DNA of 64,000 bases from Stenotrophomonas humi. Its GTDB lineage: Bacteria; Pseudomonadota; Gammaproteobacteria; Xanthomonadales; Xanthomonadaceae. The notes beneath the pieces are model-generated. The model made no database searches, was not told the origin of the DNA, and worked only from the letters and a program-made list of their open reading frames with translations. The position numbers and the translations under genes are program-made. Location: contig NZ_LDJI01000012.1 in assembly GCF_001431415.1 (NCBI RefSeq), positions 1-64,000 on the forward strand, given 5' to 3'. Within the stretch, counting starts at the first letter, position 1. Every line of letters begins with the position of its first letter. Shown here in pieces: positions 1 to 10,223 of this stretch.

Positions 1-18
1 CCCCCGCATCCCCTCACC

Positions 19-1902
19 TCAATGCCGTTCCAGAACCTGCAGCACCTGCTCCACCATCGCCGGCACGCTGTCGCTGTCCGCACGCAGGTGCAGCTCCGGG
101 GTTTCCGGGGCTTCGTAAGGCGAGTCGATGCCGGTGAAGTTGGGGATCTGCCCTGCCCGCGCCTTGCGGTACAGGCCCTTCACGTCACGGGCTTCGGCTA
201 CTTCCAGCGGCACATCGACGAATACTTCAATGAACTCACCCGGCTCGAAGCGTTCGCGCGCCATCTGCCGCTCCGCCCGGAACGGGGAGATGAAGCTGAC
301 CAGCACGATCAGTCCCGCATCGGCCATCAGCCGCGCCACTTCGGCCACGCGGCGGATGTTCTCCACACGGTCCTCGTCGGTGAAGCCCAGGTCCCGATTG
401 AGGCCGTGGCGGACGTTGTCACCGTCCAGCAGGAAAGTATGCCGGCCCTGGGCGTGCAGGCGCTTTTCCACCTGGTTGGCGACGGTGGACTTGCCGGCAC
501 CGGACAGACCGGTGAACCACAGCACCTTGGGCTGCTGGCCCTTGATGCGCGAACGCGCGGCCTTGTCCACGTCCAGATGCTGCCAATGCACGTTGCCGGC
601 GCGGCGCAGGGCAAAATCAAGCGTGCCGGCAGCGACCGTGGCATTGGTCTGCCGGTCGATCAGGATGAAGCCACCCAGCGCCCGGTTCTGCGCATACGGG
701 GCGAAGGCTACCGGCTCGTCCAACGCCAGGTTGCAGTAACCCACTTCGTTCAATTCCAGGCGCTTGGCCGCCAACCGCTCCTGCGTGTTCACGTCCACGC
801 GGTGCTTGATCTCGCTGATGCTGGCGGACACGGTGCGGCTGCCGATCTGCAGCCAGTACGGGCGACCCGGCAACAACGCGGCATCGTCCATCCACAGCAC
901 ATGCGCGGCGAACTGGTCAGCCACTTCCGGCGGATCGTCGGCCGCGGCAATCACGTCACCACGGCTGACATCCACTTCGTCCGCCAGTGTCAGCGTCACC
1001 GCCTGACCGGCAGAGGCAACGTCCAACGGGCCGTCCGGCCCCAGCACCTGCTTGACCGTGGAACGACGCGCCGAAGGCAACACCACCACCGCGTCACCCG
1101 CGCGCACCTGGCCACCGGCGATGGTGCCGGCAAAGCCGCGGAAATCCTGATTGGGGCGATTGACCCACTGCACCGGCAGGCGCAGGCCGCTTTCTGCATC
1201 GCGTGCGCCGAGTTGCACCGTGTCCAGATGCTCGATCAGGCTGGGGCCGGCATACCACGGCATCAACGCCGAGCGGGTGGACAGGTTCTGCCCTTCCAGT
1301 GCCGACAACGGAATGGCCTGCACATGGGCGATGCCGAGCTGCCCGGCCAGCGTCTGGTAGTCCTCGCTGATGCGCGCGAACACATCGGCGTCATAGTCGA
1401 CCAGATCCATCTTGTTCACCGCCAGCACCACCTGATCAATGCCCAGCAGGGAAATGATGTAGCTGTGGCGGCGGGTCTGCGACAGCAGGCCCTTGCGTGC
1501 ATCCACCAGCACCACTGCCACATCCGCGGTGGAAGCGCCGGTGGCCATGTTGCGGGTGTACTGCTCATGCCCCGGGCAGTCGGCGACGATGTACTTGCGA
1601 CGGTCGGTATCGAAATAACGATAAGCCACGTCGATGGTGATGCCCTGCTCGCGCTCGGCGGCCAGGCCATCGAGCAGCAACGCGTAATCGATGCGTTCGC
1701 CCTGCGTGCCATGGCGACGGCTGTCGGCCTCCAGCGCGGCCAGCTGGTCATCGAACAGACGCTTGCTTTCGTACAGCAGACGGCCGATCAGGGTGCTCTT
1801 GCCGTCGTCGACGCTGCCGCAGGTGATGAAGCGCAGCAGCGGCTTGGTTTCATGCTGCTGCAGGTAAGCCGAGATGTCGGAAGAAGTGGCAACCGTGCTC
1901 AT
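19..1902 (-). CDS. cysNC: Bifunctional sulfate adenylyltransferase subunit 1 / APS kinase
   Basis: Fusion of the regulatory GTPase of ATP sulfurylase (CysN) with adenylylsulfate kinase (CysC), making PAPS from sulfate with CysD. The 627-residue protein has an EF-Tu-like GTPase P-loop, GSVDDGKS, at residues 29-36, with the later GTPase motifs DCPGH and NKMD visible. A second P-loop, GLSGAGKST, at 465-473 opens the kinase domain, which continues through DGDNVRHGL to the end. Its ATG overlaps the cysD stop by one base (TGATG), so the two are translationally coupled. The NC fusion is common in Xanthomonadaceae. It fits the PAPS-type CysH in the same cluster. Confidence 0.97.
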   Translation of the reverse strand: MSTVATSSDISAYLQQHETKPLLRFITCGSVDDGKSTLIGRLLYESKRLFDDQLAALEADSRRHGTQGERIDYALLLDGLAAEREQGITIDVAYRYFDTDRRKYIVADCPGHEQYTRNMATGASTADVAVVLVDARKGLLSQTRRHSYIISLLGIDQVVLAVNKMDLVDYDADVFARISEDYQTLAGQLGIAHVQAIPLSALEGQNLSTRSALMPWYAGPSLIEHLDTVQLGARDAESGLRLPVQWVNRPNQDFRGFAGTIAGGQVRAGDAVVVLPSARRSTVKQVLGPDGPLDVASAGQAVTLTLADEVDVSRGDVIAAADDPPEVADQFAAHVLWMDDAALLPGRPYWLQIGSRTVSASISEIKHRVDVNTQERLAAKRLELNEVGYCNLALDEPVAFAPYAQNRALGGFILIDRQTNATVAAGTLDFALRRAGNVHWQHLDVDKAARSRIKGQQPKVLWFTGLSGAGKSTVANQVEKRLHAQGRHTFLLDGDNVRHGLNRDLGFTDEDRVENIRRVAEVARLMADAGLIVLVSFISPFRAERQMARERFEPGEFIEVFVDVPLEVAEARDVKGLYRKARAGQIPNFTGIDSPYEAPETPELHLRADSDSVPAMVEQVLQVLERH

Positions 1903-2813
1903 CAGAAATAGCCCTCCAGCTTCTTCTTTTCCATCGAGGCGGATTGGTCGTGATCGATCAACCGGCCCTGCCGTTCGGAGCTGGTGGACACCAGCATCTC
2001 GGCGATGATTTTCTCCAGTGTGTCAGCGTCCGATTCGATGGCTCCGGTCAGCGGGTAGCAGCCCAGCGTGCGGAAGCGCACCCTGCGCAGCTGCGGCACC
2101 TCACCCGGACGCAGTGGCAGGCGTTCGTCATCGACCATGATCAGGCTGCCGTCGCGCTCGACCACCGGCCGTTCGGCCGCCAGATACAGCGGCACCACCG
2201 GGATCTTCTCGCGATAGATGTAGAGCCAGATATCCAGCTCGGTCCAGTTCGACAGTGGAAACACGCGCACGCTTTCGCCCTGGTGAATGCGGGCGTTGTA
2301 GAGATTCCACAGTTCCGGGCGCTGGTTCTTGGGGTCCCAACGGTGACGGTCGTTGCGGAACGAAAACACCCGCTCCTTGGCCCGCGACTTTTCCTCATCG
2401 CGCCGCGCACCGCCAATGGCGGCATCGAACTTCCACTTGTCCAGCGCCTGCTTCAGGCCCTGGGTCTTCATCACGTCGGTATGCACGCTGGCACCATGCG
2501 TCACCGGGCCGATGTTCTGGGCGATGCCATCCGGGTTGATATGCACCCGCAGCTCGGTGCCGGTCTCGGCCACGCGGCGGTCGCGGAAAGCGATCATCTC
2601 GCCGAACTTCCAGCGCGTATCCACATGCAGCAGCGGGATCGGCGGCACGCCGGGGGCGAAGGCCTTCATCAGCAGATGCAGCAGCACCGAGCTGTCCTTG
2701 CCCACCGAGTACAGCAACACCGGGTTGTCAAAGGCTGCGGTAACTTCCCGCAGGATGTGGATGCTTTCGGCTTCCAGCCGGTCCAGGTGCGACAGAGGTG
2801 CGTTGGCAGTCAT
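1902..2813 (-). CDS. cysD: Sulfate adenylyltransferase subunit 2 (ATP sulfurylase, small subunit)
   Basis: Catalytic subunit that adenylates sulfate to APS, powered by GTP hydrolysis in CysN. The PP-loop signature SVGKDSS lies at residues 36-42, and the conserved [15 protein letters not shown] segment follows. The frame stays open to 2930, but I chose the ATG at 2813 because it begins [17 protein letters not shown] and gives 303 residues, matching the family's roughly 302. The upstream extension is Pro/Arg-rich and unlike any CysD. It is the first gene of the leftward cysD-cysNC pair and diverges from cysJ across about 195 bases. Confidence 0.96.
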   Translation of the reverse strand: MTANAPLSHLDRLEAESIHILREVTAAFDNPVLLYSVGKDSSVLLHLLMKAFAPGVPPIPLLHVDTRWKFGEMIAFRDRRVAETGTELRVHINPDGIAQNIGPVTHGASVHTDVMKTQGLKQALDKWKFDAAIGGARRDEEKSRAKERVFSFRNDRHRWDPKNQRPELWNLYNARIHQGESVRVFPLSNWTELDIWLYIYREKIPVVPLYLAAERPVVERDGSLIMVDDERLPLRPGEVPQLRRVRFRTLGCYPLTGAIESDADTLEKIIAEMLVSTSSERQGRLIDHDQSASMEKKKLEGYF

Positions 2814-2944
2814 TGCGTGGCGATATGGAGGCGGAGCCTGGATGAAGGGTAACAGCGTGGCCGGATGGACCCGGGGTAGGACGGCGAGTGTGGGCCGGTG
2901 GCCGGGGGCGTTGAAATAAACGCAGGGCATGAAGCGATAACCGC

Positions 2945-2978
2945 TGGTCCTTTCCGCTGGACCAAGGAGCTATCTAGC
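2945..2978. promoter_or_regulatory. Dyads in the divergent cysD-cysJ control region
   Basis: The 196-base gap between cysD and cysJ holds an inverted repeat, TGGTCC (2945-2950) and GGACCA (2959-2964), overlapping a direct repeat CCGCTGG (2941-2947 and 2954-2960). Just downstream is GCTATCTAGC (2969-2978), whose TATCTA (2971-2976) is a reasonable -10 for cysJ, with no good -35. A weak -35 is expected for an activator-dependent promoter. Activation by the CysB encoded at 12014 is inference. Confidence 0.4.
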
Positions 2979-3009
2979 ATCCTTCATCCCACCCCAGACC
3001 GGACCGGAA

Positions 3010-4848
3010 ATGACCGCCGCCGCCAGCGTTCCACCCAGCCCCTTGCCTGAGGACCGCAAGGTCCTGCTGTCGCGACTGGTGGAAGGCCTGGATGGCAACA
3101 GTTTGTGGTGGCTGTCCGGCTTTGCCGCCGGGTTGGCCCAGGGAAACCCTCCCCCGTCCCTGGCCATCATCCCCGGCGGCCAGGCCGCCGCGCAGGCTGC
3201 CCAGTCCCGGTTGACCGTGATCTACGGCAGCCAGACCGGCAATGCCCGCCGTGCCGCCGAGCAGCTGGCCGCCGAGGTCGAGGCTACCGGCCTGCCGGTA
3301 CGCCTGCTGCGCGCCGACGCCTATCCGACCCGCGAACTGGCCAACGAACGCCTGCTGTACATCGTCATCAGCACCCAGGGCGAAGGCGATCCGCCAGACG
3401 ACGCGATCGGCCTGGTCGAGTTCATCGCCGGCAAGCGCGCGCCCAAGCTGCCGCAACTCAAGTACGCCGTGCTCGGCCTGGGCGATTCCAGCTACGCCGA
3501 GTTCTGCGGCATCGCCCGCAAGCTGGACACGCGCCTGGCAGAACTGGGCGCCACCCGTTTGCAGCCAGCCGGCGAAGCCGACCTGGACATCGAGACCGTG
3601 GCTGTGCCGTGGCGCAGCCAGGCACTGGCCGATGCCCGTGCCAACATCAGCGAAGCGGCGAGCCCGGCACCCAGCAATGTCACCCCGCTGCGTCACGCCA
3701 GCACCTACAACGCGCAGCATCCGTTCACTGCCGAAGTGCTGTCGCGCCAGGCCATCAGCGGTCGCGACTTCAAGGGCCCGGCGTATACGCGCCATGGCGT
3801 TGCTGACAAATGGGTGCATCACCTGGAGCTGTCGCTGGAAGGCAGCGGCCTGCATTACGAGCCGGGCGACGCATTGGGCATCATGCACCGCAATCCAGAG
3901 GAGCTGGTCGCGGCGGTGCTGAATGCCACTGGCCTGAAGGGCGATGCCGAAGTCACCCTCGATGGTCATGGCCGGCCGCTGTCGCAGTGGCTGGCCGAGC
4001 ACCGCGAACTCACCCGCATCTCGCGCCCGCTGCTGATCAGCGTCGGCGAGCGCAGCGCACATGCCGAGCTGGCGCGCCTGCTGGAACCGGAACACAAGGC
4101 CGAGCTGAGCCGCGTGTTCGAGGATCACCAACTGGTCGATGTGCTGCGCCGTTGGCCGGCTGACTGGAGCGCCGAGGCGCTGATCAGCACCCTGCGTCCT
4201 GCCACCCATCGCCTGTATTCCATTGCCTCCAGCCGCAAACGTGTGGGCGAGGAAGTCCACCTCACCGTCGATGAACTGCGCTATGACGCGCATGGCAGCT
4301 CGCATCAGGGCGCTGCCAGCAGCTTCCTTGCAGCACTGGAAGAAGGCAGCCAGCTGCCGGTCTTCATCGAGGCAAACGAGCGCTTCCGTGTGCCCGCCGA
4401 CAGCAGCCGCGACATCATCATGATCGGCCCCGGCACCGGCGTGGCGCCGTTCCGGGGCTTTGTGCAGGAACGTGCGGAGATCGGCGCGACCGGCCGCAAC
4501 TGGCTGTTCTTCGGCGCACGCCACTTCAACAGCGATTTCCTCTATCAAACCGAATGGCAGGATGCGCTGCGCCGCAAGGAACTGCACCGCCTGGATCTGG
4601 CTTTCTCGCGCGACCAGGCCGACAAAATCTATGTACAGCAGCGCCTGCGCACGCGCGGTCGCGATCTGTACACCTGGCTGCAGAACGGCGCGCATCTTTA
4701 TGTGTGCGGGGCCATCAGCATGGGCAAGGACGTGCATGCGGCATTGCTGGACGTGGTGCGCGAACACGGTGGACTGGATGAAGACGGCGCGCGCGAATAC
4801 CTGACGCAGCTGCATACGGAGGGGCGCTATGGCCGGGATGTGTATTGA
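3010..4848 (+). CDS. cysJ: Assimilatory NADPH-sulfite reductase flavoprotein (alpha) subunit
   Basis: Carries electrons from NADPH through FAD and FMN to the CysI hemoprotein for six-electron reduction of sulfite to sulfide. The 612-residue protein begins with a poorly conserved leader, then a flavodoxin domain with the FMN phosphate loop GSQTGNA (73-79). An FAD-binding ferredoxin-reductase domain follows, with RLYSIASS for FAD and GPGTGVAPFRG and YVCGA for NADPH. It ends in the family's typical YGRDVY. The length is close to E. coli CysJ (599). CysI starts 77 bases downstream on the same strand. Confidence 0.96.
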   Translation: MTAAASVPPSPLPEDRKVLLSRLVEGLDGNSLWWLSGFAAGLAQGNPPPSLAIIPGGQAAAQAAQSRLTVIYGSQTGNARRAAEQLAAEVEATGLPVRLLRADAYPTRELANERLLYIVISTQGEGDPPDDAIGLVEFIAGKRAPKLPQLKYAVLGLGDSSYAEFCGIARKLDTRLAELGATRLQPAGEADLDIETVAVPWRSQALADARANISEAASPAPSNVTPLRHASTYNAQHPFTAEVLSRQAISGRDFKGPAYTRHGVADKWVHHLELSLEGSGLHYEPGDALGIMHRNPEELVAAVLNATGLKGDAEVTLDGHGRPLSQWLAEHRELTRISRPLLISVGERSAHAELARLLEPEHKAELSRVFEDHQLVDVLRRWPADWSAEALISTLRPATHRLYSIASSRKRVGEEVHLTVDELRYDAHGSSHQGAASSFLAALEEGSQLPVFIEANERFRVPADSSRDIIMIGPGTGVAPFRGFVQERAEIGATGRNWLFFGARHFNSDFLYQTEWQDALRRKELHRLDLAFSRDQADKIYVQQRLRTRGRDLYTWLQNGAHLYVCGAISMGKDVHAALLDVVREHGGLDEDGAREYLTQLHTEGRYGRDVY

Positions 4849-4925
4849 CGGTTGAGCGGTGTTGACACCGCACCCGCTTCGCGGCTGAGGCCGCCGCTGC
4901 ACACCCACCTTCCAGCGAAGAGAAC

Positions 4926-6632
4926 ATGAGCACCCACTCCGTCGAATCCATCAAAGCCGAAAGCAACCGCCTGCGTGGTTCGCTACTGGAAAGTCTGGCC
5001 GACCCGGTCACCGGCGCATTGCGCGAAGACGACCAGACCCTGATCAAGTACCACGGCAGTTATCAACAAGATGACCGTGACGTGCGCGACGAGCGCCGCC
5101 GCCAGAAGCTGGAGCCGGCCTATCAGTTCATGATCCGCACGCGCACGCCCGGCGGCGTCATCAGCCCGGCGCAATGGCTCAAGCTCGACGACATCGCCAC
5201 CCGCTTCGGCAATCATTCACTGCGCGTCACCACCCGCCAGGCGTTCCAGTTCCATGGCGTGATCAAGCGCGAGCTGAAAGCGACCATGCAGGCGATCAAT
5301 GCCGCGCTGATCGACACCCTGGCCGCCTGCGGCGACGTCAATCGCAACGTACTGGTGGCAGCGAACCCGCTGCTGTCCAGTGCCCACGCAACACTCTACG
5401 CCGATGCCGCGCGCACCTCCGAGCACCTGCTGCCCAATACCCGCGCCTACTACGAAATCTGGCTGGACGAAGAACGCGTGGTCGGCAGCGGCAGCGAAGA
5501 AGAGCCGATCTACGGCGAGCGTTACCTGCCGCGCAAATTCAAAATCGGCTTTGCATTGCCGCCGGTCAACGACGTGGACGTGTTCGCCAATGACCTGGGC
5601 TTCATCGGCGTGCTGGATGATGCCGGCGAACTGCTGGGCTATGACGTCAGCATCGGCGGCGGCATGGGCGCCACGCACGGTGACGCGGAAACCTATCCGC
5701 GCATCGCCAACCTCGTCGGCTTCATTCCGCGCGATGCGTTGCTGGATGTCGCCACGGCCGTGGTCACCACCCAGCGCGACCTCGGCAACCGCAAACTGCG
5801 CAAACGCGCGCGCTTCAAATACACCATCGACGACCACGGTCTTGACACGGTGATCGCCGAAATCGAGCGCCGCGCCGGCATCCGTTTCGCGCCAGGCCGC
5901 TCGCGGCCGTTCAACCATAACGGCGACCGTTATGGTTGGAACGAGGGTGACGACGGCCGTTGGCACCTGACCTTGTCGCTGCCGGCCGGGCGCATCGCCG
6001 ACCTGCCGGGTGCGCCGCACCTGACCGCCCTGCGCGAAATCGCCGGCTTCCATGAAGGCGAGTTCCGCATGACCGGCAACCAGAACCTGGTCATCGCCGG
6101 CGTACCCGCCGGGCAGCGCGCCCGCGTGGATGCGCTGGTAAAGAGCGCGGGGCTGGATGCCGGCAATCAAGCACCCACGGCACTGGCACGCGCGGCGATG
6201 GCCTGCGTGGCCCTGCCCACCTGCGGGCTGGCGATGGCCGAAGCCGAGCGTTACCTGCCGGATTTCAGCGCCAAGCTGCAGCCGCTGCTCGAACAGAACG
6301 GGTTGGCCGACGCCCCGATCCTGCTGCGCATCTCCGGTTGCCCGAATGGCTGCTCGCGCCCGTACCTGGGCGAGATCGCGCTCGTCGGCAAGGCGCCCGG
6401 CCGCTACAACCTGATGCTCGGCGCCGACCATCGCGGCCAACGCCTGAACACGCTGTACCGCGAAAACATCACCGAGCCGGACATTCTTGCCGCGCTGGCG
6501 CCGCTGTTCGCGCGCTATGCCGGGGAGCGTTCGGCTGATGAAGGCTTCGGTGACTTCCTGCATCGCGCCGGCGTCATCGATCTTCCGTCTTACCCCACCC
6601 ACCGCCAGATTCCCGTGGAACTGCACGCATGA
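4926..6632 (+). CDS. cysI: Assimilatory sulfite reductase hemoprotein (beta) subunit
   Basis: Siroheme and [4Fe-4S] enzyme that reduces sulfite to sulfide with electrons from CysJ. The four cluster/siroheme cysteines are present: C427 and C433 in CVALPTC, and C472 and C476 in CPNGC. At 568 residues it matches the E. coli protein (570). Two ferredoxin-like nitrite/sulfite reductase half-domains repeat around the 4Fe-4S core. The start ATG follows an AGCGAAGAGAAC stretch that can serve as ribosome binding site. The stop overlaps the cysH start (ATGA). Siroheme should come from CysG at 13164. Confidence 0.97.
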   Translation: MSTHSVESIKAESNRLRGSLLESLADPVTGALREDDQTLIKYHGSYQQDDRDVRDERRRQKLEPAYQFMIRTRTPGGVISPAQWLKLDDIATRFGNHSLRVTTRQAFQFHGVIKRELKATMQAINAALIDTLAACGDVNRNVLVAANPLLSSAHATLYADAARTSEHLLPNTRAYYEIWLDEERVVGSGSEEEPIYGERYLPRKFKIGFALPPVNDVDVFANDLGFIGVLDDAGELLGYDVSIGGGMGATHGDAETYPRIANLVGFIPRDALLDVATAVVTTQRDLGNRKLRKRARFKYTIDDHGLDTVIAEIERRAGIRFAPGRSRPFNHNGDRYGWNEGDDGRWHLTLSLPAGRIADLPGAPHLTALREIAGFHEGEFRMTGNQNLVIAGVPAGQRARVDALVKSAGLDAGNQAPTALARAAMACVALPTCGLAMAEAERYLPDFSAKLQPLLEQNGLADAPILLRISGCPNGCSRPYLGEIALVGKAPGRYNLMLGADHRGQRLNTLYRENITEPDILAALAPLFARYAGERSADEGFGDFLHRAGVIDLPSYPTHRQIPVELHA

Positions 6633-7360
6633 GCGCCCTGCCCCGATCCTTGAACGATTCCGTTACCACGCTGCCGGATGACCTGGGCCCGCTCAACGGC
6701 GAACTGGATGCCATGGATGCCCAGGCCCGCGTGCGCTGGGCACTGCAGAACGCGCCCGGTGCGCATGTGCTGTCATCGAGTTTCGGCGCACAGTCGGCCG
6801 TGACCCTGCATCTGCTGGCCAGCCAGCACCCGGACATTCCGGTGATCCTGATCGATACCGGCTATCTGTTCCCGGAAACCTATCGCTTCGCCGACGAACT
6901 GACCGACCGCCTCAAACTCAATCTCAAGGTTTACCGCCCTCTGGTCAGCCGCGCCTGGATGGAGGCACGCCACGGCCGTCTGTGGGAACAGGGCGTGGTC
7001 GGCATCGAGCAGTACAACAACCTGCGCAAGGTCGAGCCGATGAAGCGTGCGCTCGACGAGCTGCAGGTCGGTACCTGGTTCACCGGCCTGCGCCGCAGCC
7101 AGTCAGCCAGCCGCGCCAATACGCCGGTGCTGCAGCGTCGCGGCGAGCGCTACAAGGTCAATCCGATCGCCGACTGGAATGATCGCGACGTGTGGAAGTA
7201 CCTGCAGGAACACCAGCTGCCCTATCACCCGCTGTGGGAACAGGGCTACGTCTCGATCGGTGATTTCCACACCACCCGACGCTGGGAGCCGGGCATGCGC
7301 GAGGAAGACACCCGCTTCTTCGGCCTCAAGCGTGAGTGCGGGTTGCACGAGGGAATCTGA
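6629..7360 (+). CDS. cysH: Phosphoadenosine phosphosulfate (PAPS) reductase
   Basis: Thioredoxin-dependent reduction of PAPS to sulfite. It is a 243-residue PP-loop family protein ([10 protein letters not shown] near the N-terminus, then DTGYLFPET) ending in KRECGLHEG with the redox Cys at 237. That is its only cysteine, so the Cys pairs that bind a [4Fe-4S] cluster in APS reductases are absent. This assigns it to the PAPS type, consistent with the APS kinase domain on CysN/C. It is translationally coupled to cysI by a 4-base overlap and is the last gene of the rightward operon. Confidence 0.96.
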   Translation: MSALPRSLNDSVTTLPDDLGPLNGELDAMDAQARVRWALQNAPGAHVLSSSFGAQSAVTLHLLASQHPDIPVILIDTGYLFPETYRFADELTDRLKLNLKVYRPLVSRAWMEARHGRLWEQGVVGIEQYNNLRKVEPMKRALDELQVGTWFTGLRRSQSASRANTPVLQRRGERYKVNPIADWNDRDVWKYLQEHQLPYHPLWEQGYVSIGDFHTTRRWEPGMREEDTRFFGLKRECGLHEGI

Positions 7361-7425
7361 GCCGGGAGCACCGTACATCCCGGAAAACGGGCTGCAGAAA
7401 GAGCCGGGCTGCAGGAACCCGTCAT

Positions 7426-7444
7426 CCCCGCGCAGGCGGGGTTT
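7426..7444 (+). terminator. Probable cysH terminator hairpin
   Basis: CCCCGC and GCGGGG separated by GCAG, followed by TTTC, about 65 bases after the cysH stop. The surrounding string GTCATCCCCGCGCAGGCGGGG resembles a short dispersed proteobacterial intergenic repeat, so it may be a repeat reused as a terminator. The T run is short. Confidence 0.45.
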
Positions 7445-7570
7445 CAGCCGACGACAGCCGTGGCATCGCTGTTTGTCGATGATGCGCAGTCCCCCCGGCT
7501 GTTCGCTCTGCAATGCCACAGCGGGCTCGGCACGATCTTCCTCGCCCGATATCAACCCCTCGCCGTCAGC

Positions 7571-8002
7571 TCAATGCGGCTGCTGCTCCCAGAACGCCAG
7601 CAACTCACGCAACGCAGGCGAGGCCGCATCCTGCGCAACGTCATCCTGCAGCTGCCCCACTTCATGCTGCCATTGCTGGGTACTGATCTTCTGCAGCACG
7701 CTTCCATCGGTCAGGCTGCACCCCATGTGCCAATGGCTGAAATACAGGCTCTCGACCGGGCCGTTGTGCAGTTCCTGCAGTTGCACATGCATGCGCGAAT
7801 TACGGATGCGCTCGTAGATGCGCTCCATGCCCTCTTCCGGCCCCTCGAAGTACTGGAAAAAATGCTGCCCGTCATACAGCAGCACACCGGTGACGCCGGC
7901 CAACTGATTGTGCGCGCGCGCATCCACCAGCAGATGGTCGATCTCGGCCGGGGTCAACCCGGACACGGCGTTGCTCACATAGGCCACTGCACGGTTGCTC
8001 AT
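7571..8002 (-). CDS. BLUF-domain blue-light sensor (single domain)
   Basis: Short flavin-based photoreceptor. Taking the ATG at 8002 (MSNRAVAYVS) gives 143 residues and places the key BLUF residues where the family has them: Tyr8 and Gln50 (in FFQYFEG) for the photocycle hydrogen bonds, Asn32 (in HNQLAGVTG) for flavin binding, and Trp91/Met93 in HWHM. No output domain is fused, so it probably signals through a partner protein or its C-terminal helices, as in BlrB/PixD-type proteins. An in-frame ATG at 8038 would run to the edge of the hairpin at 8040 and adds nothing conserved. It is monocistronic between cysH and the copper receptor. Confidence 0.88.
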   Translation of the reverse strand: MSNRAVAYVSNAVSGLTPAEIDHLLVDARAHNQLAGVTGVLLYDGQHFFQYFEGPEEGMERIYERIRNSRMHVQLQELHNGPVESLYFSHWHMGCSLTDGSVLQKISTQQWQHEVGQLQDDVAQDAASPALRELLAFWEQQPH

Positions 8003-8039
8003 GTGCGGAATCACTTCTTGCCGAGGTGTGGCGAGCATG

Positions 8040-8082
8040 CCACAGCGCCCCGCTGGCGGTAAGCCGCAACGGGGCGCTGTGG
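8040..8082. terminator. Strong hairpin between the TonB receptor and the BLUF gene
   Basis: Perfect 13-base arms CCACAGCGCCCCG (8040-8052) and CGGGGCGCTGTGG (8070-8082) around a 17-base loop. It lies 8 bases past the stop of the leftward copper receptor gene and just upstream of the BLUF gene. There is no U run on either strand, so it may be a terminator or only an mRNA 3' stabiliser. Confidence 0.5.
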
Positions 8083-8090
8083 GGAAGCCA

Positions 8091-10151
8091 TCAGTAGCGA
8101 TAGTCCAGCTTCAACCAGAACGAGCGCCCCGGCTCGTTGATTCGCACCGGGTCGGCCGGAAAACCGAAATCCGCACTACCGGCGAGATTCAGGTGCTCGG
8201 CATAGGCGCGGTCGAACAGATTGTCCACGCCGACGCTGGCGCGTAGGCCCTCATTGATGCGATAGGCACCATTGAGCGACAACGTGGCAAACCCCGGGCT
8301 CGGGCCAAGGTCGCGGGCAACCACATTGCCTTGATCCAATGCCACGCGGCCTTGCCGGGTAGCCGCCCGCAACAAGGCGCCGGCCGACCAGCGTTTACGC
8401 TCATAGCTCGTGCTCAAGCGTGCTTCCAGCGGGGGAATCTGTGGCAATGGGCGGTGCTGGTCGCGGTTCTCACCCCAGGCGTAGGCCAGCGTACTGCCCA
8501 GTTTCCAACCAGCCGAGGGCCGCCATTCCATGCCCGCTTCGGCACCGGCGATACGGGCATCGACATTGCTCGCCTGTGTGCTGCTGCCCATCATGCCGCC
8601 GCTGCGGTAGTTGAACAGGATGTAGTCCTGCAACTGCCCGGCATACGCCGACACCCACACATCCAACGTCTGGCTGCGGAACTGCAGGCCGAGATCCAGT
8701 TGCGTGGTCTTCTCCGGCTTCACTCCCGCAAAGGCATTGGCACTGCCGGTTGGGCCGGTGTCGGCGGAGAACAGCTCCCAGTAGTCGGGCATGCGTTCGC
8801 TATGGCCGAGCCCGGCATACCAGGTCCATGCCTGGCCCTGATCACGCTCGTAGCGCAGGAACCCGCTGCCCAGCGTTTCCTTTCGCGTCTGCCCCGCAGT
8901 GGGGTTGGGCATGTTCATCATGCCGGTGCGAAGGCGCAGGTCCCTGGCTTCGGCCTTGTCCAGACGCAGACCGCTGAGCCAGCGTTGCGCGGTGCCTTCC
9001 CCAAAGGTGAGTTCGGTGAACACGCCCTGCGTGCTGAAGTCGGCATCGCGGCTCCACGGTTGCTGCTGCCAGGTACCGCGACCCATGCCATTGCGCTTCC
9101 GGTGCCGGCTTTCCTGCGCATCGACACCGGCGACGATGGCCACGTCCTGCCAACGCCATTCCGACGCCACGCGACCACCGCTGGTACGCCGCTCCACATT
9201 CGACGCCATCGCCATCGGCATGCTGCTGTCGGGATTGGGCGTGCGTAACGTGTAGTTGTCCATCACGTGATCGGCGCTGTTGGAGTATAGATTGGCCTGC
9301 AGCGTGTCCCACGCGCCGGGCAGATTGTTCTTCTCGAAGCGCAGCCCGTAGCTGCTGCGCTTGAACGATGCCCCATCCATGCCACGACCCGCGTATCGCG
9401 CCAGTGCGTCGCCGGTACCGGCACTGAGTTCAAGCACCGTGTCGGCATCCGGTGTCCAACCGATGGCGGCATCGGCATTCCACTTGCGCCATCGCGACGG
9501 CACCACGTCCCCATTGCCATCGCGGTAGTCGTCGGACTCGGAACGGTTGCCGTTGACCCGTACGTAGCCCGGCGTGCTACCGAAGCTGGCGTCGAGCATC
9601 TGGTCGTTGCGGTTGTTGGAACCGGCCAAAGCGCTCGCCTTCAGCTCCATGCCCGGCGCATCGAAGCGCGGCGTTTCGCGTTCAAAACGCACGGTACCGG
9701 CCGAAGCCCCGGCGCCCCAACGCACGCTCTGTGGCCCCTTGATGATGACCAGACGGTCATAGGTTTCCGGGGCGATGTATGACAACGGATTATCCATCCG
9801 CGAGGGACAGGCGCCGATCAGATTGCCGTCGTTGCTGAGGATGTTCAGCCGCGAACCGGACATGCCACGCAACACCGGATCACCATTGGTGCCACCGTTG
9901 CGGATCGCGGCGAAGCCGGGAACGGTCTTCAGATAGTCAGCCCCATCGCTGGCCGGAACCGGTTGCCGTGGCAGCCGTGGATCGGTCTCCCAGTGCAGCG
10001 GGGAAGAAGGCGCGGCAGCCGTGACCACCAACGTGTCCAGGGTTTGCGTGGAACCGTGCTCGTCAGCGTGGGCCAGCACTGGAAACAGCGCCATACAGAC
10101 GCAGACGGACAAACACGCCGGAACACCCGGCATGCGGGAAGCAAAGTACAT
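8091..10151 (-). CDS. TonB-dependent receptor, copper-receptor (OprC/NosA-like) type
   Basis: Outer-membrane gated barrel of 686 residues. I chose the ATG at 10151 because GGAG sits 8 bases upstream; the frame is open to 10187. The N-terminus is a signal peptide ending near AHA, then a TonB-box-like TLDTLVVTA. A plug domain follows with NDGNLIGACPSRMDNP and DRLVIIKGPQSVRWG, segments I recall from the TonB-dependent copper receptor family. The barrel ends in the aromatic strand WLKLDYRY. It is rich in Met (GMMNMPNP, SGGMMGSS, DSSMPMAM), which suits Cu handling. It follows a His/Met-rich DUF2946 gene by 72 bases, probably in one transcript. Copper as the ligand is inferred from family and neighbour. 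Confidence 0.85.
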   Translation of the reverse strand: MYFASRMPGVPACLSVCVCMALFPVLAHADEHGSTQTLDTLVVTAAAPSSPLHWETDPRLPRQPVPASDGADYLKTVPGFAAIRNGGTNGDPVLRGMSGSRLNILSNDGNLIGACPSRMDNPLSYIAPETYDRLVIIKGPQSVRWGAGASAGTVRFERETPRFDAPGMELKASALAGSNNRNDQMLDASFGSTPGYVRVNGNRSESDDYRDGNGDVVPSRWRKWNADAAIGWTPDADTVLELSAGTGDALARYAGRGMDGASFKRSSYGLRFEKNNLPGAWDTLQANLYSNSADHVMDNYTLRTPNPDSSMPMAMASNVERRTSGGRVASEWRWQDVAIVAGVDAQESRHRKRNGMGRGTWQQQPWSRDADFSTQGVFTELTFGEGTAQRWLSGLRLDKAEARDLRLRTGMMNMPNPTAGQTRKETLGSGFLRYERDQGQAWTWYAGLGHSERMPDYWELFSADTGPTGSANAFAGVKPEKTTQLDLGLQFRSQTLDVWVSAYAGQLQDYILFNYRSGGMMGSSTQASNVDARIAGAEAGMEWRPSAGWKLGSTLAYAWGENRDQHRPLPQIPPLEARLSTSYERKRWSAGALLRAATRQGRVALDQGNVVARDLGPSPGFATLSLNGAYRINEGLRASVGVDNLFDRAYAEHLNLAGSADFGFPADPVRINEPGRSFWLKLDYRY

Positions 10152-10223
10152 AAGGTTCTCCAATACGACATCGTCACGCCCTGCCAATGGGCAGCGCGCG
10201 ACAGAAGAAAAGATGGGTGTCTT

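Noticed and set aside
22..1911. A 629-codon plus-strand frame opposite cysNC
   Set aside because: Exact antisense of a gene with two P-loops; no ribosome binding site and no family resemblance.
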